Assembly: GCA_020846435.1 (NCBI GenBank)
Contig: JADLDY010000004.1
Location: 44,551-108,550 of the forward strand
Direction of reading: 5' to 3'
DNA from: Deltaproteobacteria bacterium
Lineage (GTDB): Bacteria > Desulfobacterota > GWC2-55-46
DNA: 64,000 bases
Of this stretch, positions 61,031 through 64,000 are shown one piece after another. The notes beneath the pieces were generated by a model. That model was not told the origin of the DNA. It was given only the letters and a program-made list of their open reading frames with translations, and did not search any database. The position numbers and the translations under genes are program-made. Each line of letters opens with the position of its first letter. Position 1 is the stretch's first letter.

Positions 61031-62197
61031 TTACTTGGTCTGTCCCTGCATAGCTTCTATCAGTATCTTCGCGACTTCCGGCCTTGAGAACTCAGGCGGC
61101 GGACACACCCCTCCTCTGAGCATCTCCCTGACCTTCGTGCCGGAGAGGATTATATGGTTCGATGACTCGTGCGGGCAGGTCTTGTAGGAGGCCATGCCGC
61201 CGCAGCACTTGCAGAAAAATGTGTAATCGAAGAACAACGGCGTTATGCCAATGGCAAGCGGGTCGAAGTTCTCGAAGATGTAATGGGCGTCGAAAGTGCC
61301 GTAGTAGTTGCCCACCCCGGCGTGGTCCCTGCCTATTATGAAGTGGGTGCAGCCGTAGTTCTTCCTGATGAGCGCGTGGAAGACCGCTTCCTTGGGGCCG
61401 GCGTACCTCATGGCCGCTGGATTGACGACGAGAGCGACCCTGTCCTTTGGGTAGTACCCGGCGATCAAGGCCTTGTAGCACTTCATCCTCACATCGGCCG
61501 GGATGTCGTCAGACTTGGTCTCGCCCACGAGCGGGTGTATGAGTATGCCGTCGACTATCTCGAGCGCGCACTTCTGTATGTACTCGTGCGCCCTGTGTAT
61601 GGGGTTCCTCGTCTGAAAGCCCACGACCTTCTTCCAGCCCTTTTCGGTAAAGAGCGCCCTCGTGTCCCTGGGGTCGAGCCTCTCTTCCATGAACTTCGTG
61701 TGAACGGGCCTCTTTATGACGGAGACCTTGCCTCCGAGGAGCATCTCGCCCATCTCGTAGACCTTCTTTACGCCCGGGTGCTTGTCCTCGCTGGTGCCGT
61801 AGACCTGTATGGCTTCCTTTTCCTTGTCATGCGGGAATATCTCGGATATGGACATGACCGCTAGGATAGTCCCCGCGTCATCGGTAAGAGAAACCTCCAT
61901 GCCGGGCTTCAATGCCTTCGCCTCTTCGGAAGTAACGGAGAGGGTTATGGGTATCGTCCAGGGCAGGCCGTTCTTCATGTGCATGGTGTCCATTACCGAA
62001 TGGTAATCGTCCCTGCCCATGAAGCCCTCAAGAGGGCTAAGGGCGCCTATCGAGATCATCTCGATATCGGATATCTCCCTGTCGGTAAGGTGTATCTTCC
62101 TGAGGCCTTCGGCCCTTTTAGCCGCTTCATCCCTCTCTTTTCCCTCGAGCAACCTGTTTACCAGAGAGCCGCCGTGCGGCCTTATTAGTCCTTCCAC
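61031..62197 (-). CDS. sat: sulfate adenylyltransferase (ATP sulfurylase)
   Basis: The 388-residue protein is the monofunctional Sat type. It has an N-terminal PUA-like domain and the catalytic QTRNPIHRAHEYIQ (about 192-205), GRDHAGVGNYYG and FCKCCGGMASYKTC zinc-binding motifs, followed by SGTKVREML. It makes adenosine 5'-phosphosulfate from ATP and sulfate. The start is GTG 62197, with GGAGG eight bases upstream. With cysH and the SLC13-type transporter it forms a sulfate assimilation operon. No dissimilatory aprAB or dsr genes are in the window. Confidence 0.95.
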   Translation of the reverse strand: MEGLIRPHGGSLVNRLLEGKERDEAAKRAEGLRKIHLTDREISDIEMISIGALSPLEGFMGRDDYHSVMDTMHMKNGLPWTIPITLSVTSEEAKALKPGMEVSLTDDAGTILAVMSISEIFPHDKEKEAIQVYGTSEDKHPGVKKVYEMGEMLLGGKVSVIKRPVHTKFMEERLDPRDTRALFTEKGWKKVVGFQTRNPIHRAHEYIQKCALEIVDGILIHPLVGETKSDDIPADVRMKCYKALIAGYYPKDRVALVVNPAAMRYAGPKEAVFHALIRKNYGCTHFIIGRDHAGVGNYYGTFDAHYIFENFDPLAIGITPLFFDYTFFCKCCGGMASYKTCPHESSNHIILSGTKVREMLRGGVCPPPEFSRPEVAKILIEAMQGQTK

Positions 62198-62241
62198 GAA
62201 AAAAACCTCCTGAGAATTTTTCTTTTATAAAATATCCTGCA

Positions 62242-62274
62242 GAAGCCGTTGCCGCAAACTGCGGCAACGGCTTC
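62242..62274 (-). other. perfect 15-bp stem hairpin between cysH and sat
   Basis: GAAGCCGTTGCCGCA and its exact complement are separated by three bases. It lies in the 100-bp cysH-sat gap, 45 bp before the sat start. Only a weak T-rich stretch follows on the minus strand, so it may be a processing or stability element or a leaky terminator. Confidence 0.6.
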
Positions 62275-62297
62275 GCGTTATCAATAGAACCAATTCC

Positions 62298-62996
62298 TTA
62301 CTTATGAAGGCCGCACTCGGTCTTCTGGAAACCGGCCCACCTGCCTGCCCTCGGGTCTTCCCCGGGAGCAACAGGCCTGGTGCACGGCTCACAGCCTATC
62401 GAAGGGAAGTTCTTGTCATGGAGCGTGCAATAAGGCACGTTGTTCTTCGTGATGTAGTCCCAGACATCCTTGGTCGTCCACCTCACCAGCGGGTTTATCT
62501 TCACGAGGCCGAACTTGGCGTCCCAGCTGACGACCGGCGCGTTGGCCCTCGTGGGGGCCTGGTCACGCCTGATGCCGGTTATCCAGCAGCGCAGGTCGGA
62601 AAGCGCCTCGGCCAGAGGGACCATCTTCCTTATGTCGCAGCACTTGTCAGGCTGTTTTTTCCAGAGCTCGGGACCGAACTCCTTTTCCATGTCTTCAAGA
62701 GTCCTCTTCGCGCCGTACCTCTCAGGGGAGATGCCGTATCTCGCCTTGAGCTTCTCCATGACCTCGTGGGTCTCCTTGAAGAGCAGGTCGGTGTCGAGAT
62801 AGAAGATCCTCGCGTCCGGCTTTATCTTCACGAGCATGTCTACGAGAACGACGTCTTCGGCGCCGAAGCTGCACGCAAGAGAGAGCTCTTTTGTCTCAAA
62901 GTTCTCGACCGCCCATTTAATGGCCTCTTCAGGCGATCTGCCTTCGAGGCTGTCGCTTATATTCTTCAGTTCAGTTTCAGTCCATGTTTTTGTCAT
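62298..62996 (-). CDS. cysH: assimilatory adenylyl-sulfate (APS/PAPS) reductase
   Basis: The 232-residue enzyme starts at ATG 62996, with AAGGAG seven bases upstream; a longer frame to 63020 runs into the upstream gene. It has SLACSFGAEDVVL, the substrate loop, KCCDIRKMVPL and CEPCTRPV, and the C-terminal ECGLH bearing the catalytic Cys. The Cys-Cys and Cys-x2-Cys pairs indicate a [4Fe-4S] cluster and so preference for APS over PAPS. It reduces APS from Sat to sulfite. It overlaps the Usp gene by 20 bases. Confidence 0.94.
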   Translation of the reverse strand: MTKTWTETELKNISDSLEGRSPEEAIKWAVENFETKELSLACSFGAEDVVLVDMLVKIKPDARIFYLDTDLLFKETHEVMEKLKARYGISPERYGAKRTLEDMEKEFGPELWKKQPDKCCDIRKMVPLAEALSDLRCWITGIRRDQAPTRANAPVVSWDAKFGLVKINPLVRWTTKDVWDYITKNNVPYCTLHDKNFPSIGCEPCTRPVAPGEDPRAGRWAGFQKTECGLHK

Positions 62997-63486
62997 CTGC
63001 TCTCTCCTTTTCCTGTTCATCTTCTTCTGTTATTACGGCGACCTCGACAGACGCCCTCTCAGAGAGCTCGTCGGCGAGCGACCTTGTGAAATATTTCATG
63101 AAAGACCTCTGCTTCCTCTTGAGCACGAAAACCAGGTACGGGTCTTCCCTCTCTATGACCGAGAGGACCTTCTCGACGGCCGCGTCCTCCTCGACGATAG
63201 GCTCGAAGGCGACCCCCTCTTCCATCGCCTTGATCTGCACCTTGCCGAGCGCCTCGTAGCCCCTCTGGCGGGACTCCTTCATGACGGCCCTGGAGAGGTC
63301 TTCGGCAGGCCTGTCGCCCATGAAGCCGATATCCGAGAACTTGTCAAAGACAGAAGCCGCGGCCCCGCCTTCAAGGAGGTAGAGGGCCGTCAGGGAAGCG
63401 TTGTCTTTTTTTGCCCTTTTCACGGCCTGATCAATGGACGCGCCGGAAAAACCCGCATACGGTATCACGAGCAGCAACTTCTTCAT
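62977..63486 (-). CDS. universal stress protein family protein
   Basis: The 169-residue protein has a Usp-like alpha/beta fold: LLLVIPYAGFSGASIDQAVKRAKKD at the N-terminus and a mid-region QIKAMEEGVAFEPIVEEDAAVEKVLSVIEREDPYLVFVLKRKQRS. The ATP-binding G-x2-G-x9-G-S/T motif is not evident, so it may not bind nucleotide. The C-terminal tail is highly charged (EEDEQEKERADDKNMD). It overlaps the transporter stop by 4 bases and cysH by 20. Usp proteins beside SLC13- or SulP-type transporters suggest regulation of uptake. Confidence 0.75.
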   Translation of the reverse strand: MKKLLLVIPYAGFSGASIDQAVKRAKKDNASLTALYLLEGGAAASVFDKFSDIGFMGDRPAEDLSRAVMKESRQRGYEALGKVQIKAMEEGVAFEPIVEEDAAVEKVLSVIEREDPYLVFVLKRKQRSFMKYFTRSLADELSERASVEVAVITEEDEQEKERADDKNMD

Positions 63487-64000
63487 TTATAACCCATCCC
63501 CAGGAGCGGCCACCAGAGGGCCGCGACCAGGTTGAATATTACCCAGGCGGCTATGAACATGACAAAGCCGCCCTTCGCGGTCTCCCTGACGGTTATATAG
63601 TTCGATGAGGCGGCAATGGCTATGGCCGGAGTCCCCATGGGGAACATGAAGTCAAGACCGGCCGGAACCGCTATGGCGTAAGTGAGCATTACAGGGTCTA
63701 TGGAGAGGCTCTGGGCCATGCCGATGCTCACGGGCAGAAGAACGGCGATAACCGCGGCGTTGCTCATGGCCGCCGTGAGCAGTATCGACAGGAACGAGAA
63801 GAGCGCGAACGCCACCCACGGCTCGCTCGCCCAGTCGCCTATTACCAGGCCTACGAGCCATTGAGCCGCGCCGCTCTTGTCGAGCGCCGACCCCAGCACT
63901 ATGGCACCGCCATACATGAGTATTATACCCCAATTGACGTATTCTTCTATATCTTTCCACCTTACCAGCTTGAAGACGAAAAGGGCCACGACTGAGGCCA
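63483..64000 (-). CDS. SLC13/DASS-family anion transporter, 5' part outside the window
   Basis: About 172 C-terminal residues are visible; the frame is open to the window edge. The AVLLPVSIGMAQSL and VPAGLDFMFPMGTPAIAIAASSNY segments match the second half of SLC13/DASS sodium-linked anion transporters, where S-N-x2 and MGTP-like loops bind substrate. The family carries dicarboxylates, phosphate or sulfate. As first visible gene of the usp-cysH-sat operon, sulfate is the likely substrate, by context only. Confidence 0.85.
   Translation of the reverse strand, partial: ASVVALFVFKLVRWKDIEEYVNWGIILMYGGAIVLGSALDKSGAAQWLVGLVIGDWASEPWVAFALFSFLSILLTAAMSNAAVIAVLLPVSIGMAQSLSIDPVMLTYAIAVPAGLDFMFPMGTPAIAIAASSNYITVRETAKGGFVMFIAAWVIFNLVAALWWPLLGMGYK

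Noticed and set aside
61031..63020. Dissimilatory sulfate reduction
   Set aside because: Sat is paired with CysH of the assimilatory type, and no aprAB, qmo or dsr gene is visible here, so the locus supports assimilation only.

Overview
The window is a gene-dense, GC-rich bacterial chromosome segment with no tRNA, rRNA, CRISPR array or phage genes. An Rnf complex, System II (Ccs) cytochrome c maturation, a hexaheme c-type cytochrome, a heme-c sensor kinase, and a pilB-pilT-pilC-pilS-pilR-pilA locus with a sigma-54 pilA promoter suggest a Gram-negative anaerobe or microaerophile of the Desulfobacterota (former Deltaproteobacteria) or a close relative. This placement is inference; no phylogenetic marker gene is present.

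Layout. 1-4.4 kb: truncated NtrC-type regulator, divergent M29 aminopeptidase, a 188-bp palindrome-ended element, short CDF transporter, secreted OB-fold-like protein. 4.4-6.8 kb: TMTC-like GT-C/TPR protein overlapping a polyprenyl-phosphate-mannose-synthase-like GT2. 6.9-11.9 kb: cytochrome c maturation operon. 12-17.4 kb: rnfCDGEAB, preceded by a well-formed ZTP (pfl) riboswitch with a terminator platform. 17.5-20 kb: His-rich membrane protein, HtrA-type protease and GT2. 20-25.7 kb: hexaheme cytochrome, second TMTC-like protein, CopA-type ATPase. 25.9-33.6 kb: a tightly packed eight-gene operon (three radical SAM enzymes, a TPP-dependent E1 alpha/beta pair, GT2, GT9, membrane protein) of unknown product. 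33.6-40 kb: GT-C membrane proteins around pilA. 40-47.4 kb: pilR, pilS, pilC, pilT, pilB. 47.4-54.2 kb: two-component proteins including a heme-c kinase, pgsA, a lytic transglycosylase, nadB, and a receiver-kinase. 54.5-58.3 kb: envelope locus (beta-barrel, CsgG and DUF799 lipoproteins). 58.4-60.8 kb: prepilin, membrane signalling protein, M20 hydrolase. 61-64 kb: sulfate assimilation (SLC13-type transporter, Usp, cysH, sat).

The strongest unusual signals are the ZTP riboswitch facing rnf rather than purine or folate genes; the radical SAM/E1/glycosyltransferase operon; repeated TMTC-like GT-C/TPR proteins paired with GT2 enzymes and clustered at pilA; and a recurring TGACA-N5-TGTCA dyad upstream of pilA (two copies), at the pilB start and upstream of a sensor kinase. 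Several starts were moved from the longest reading frame to positions with better Shine-Dalgarno sequences (SD).
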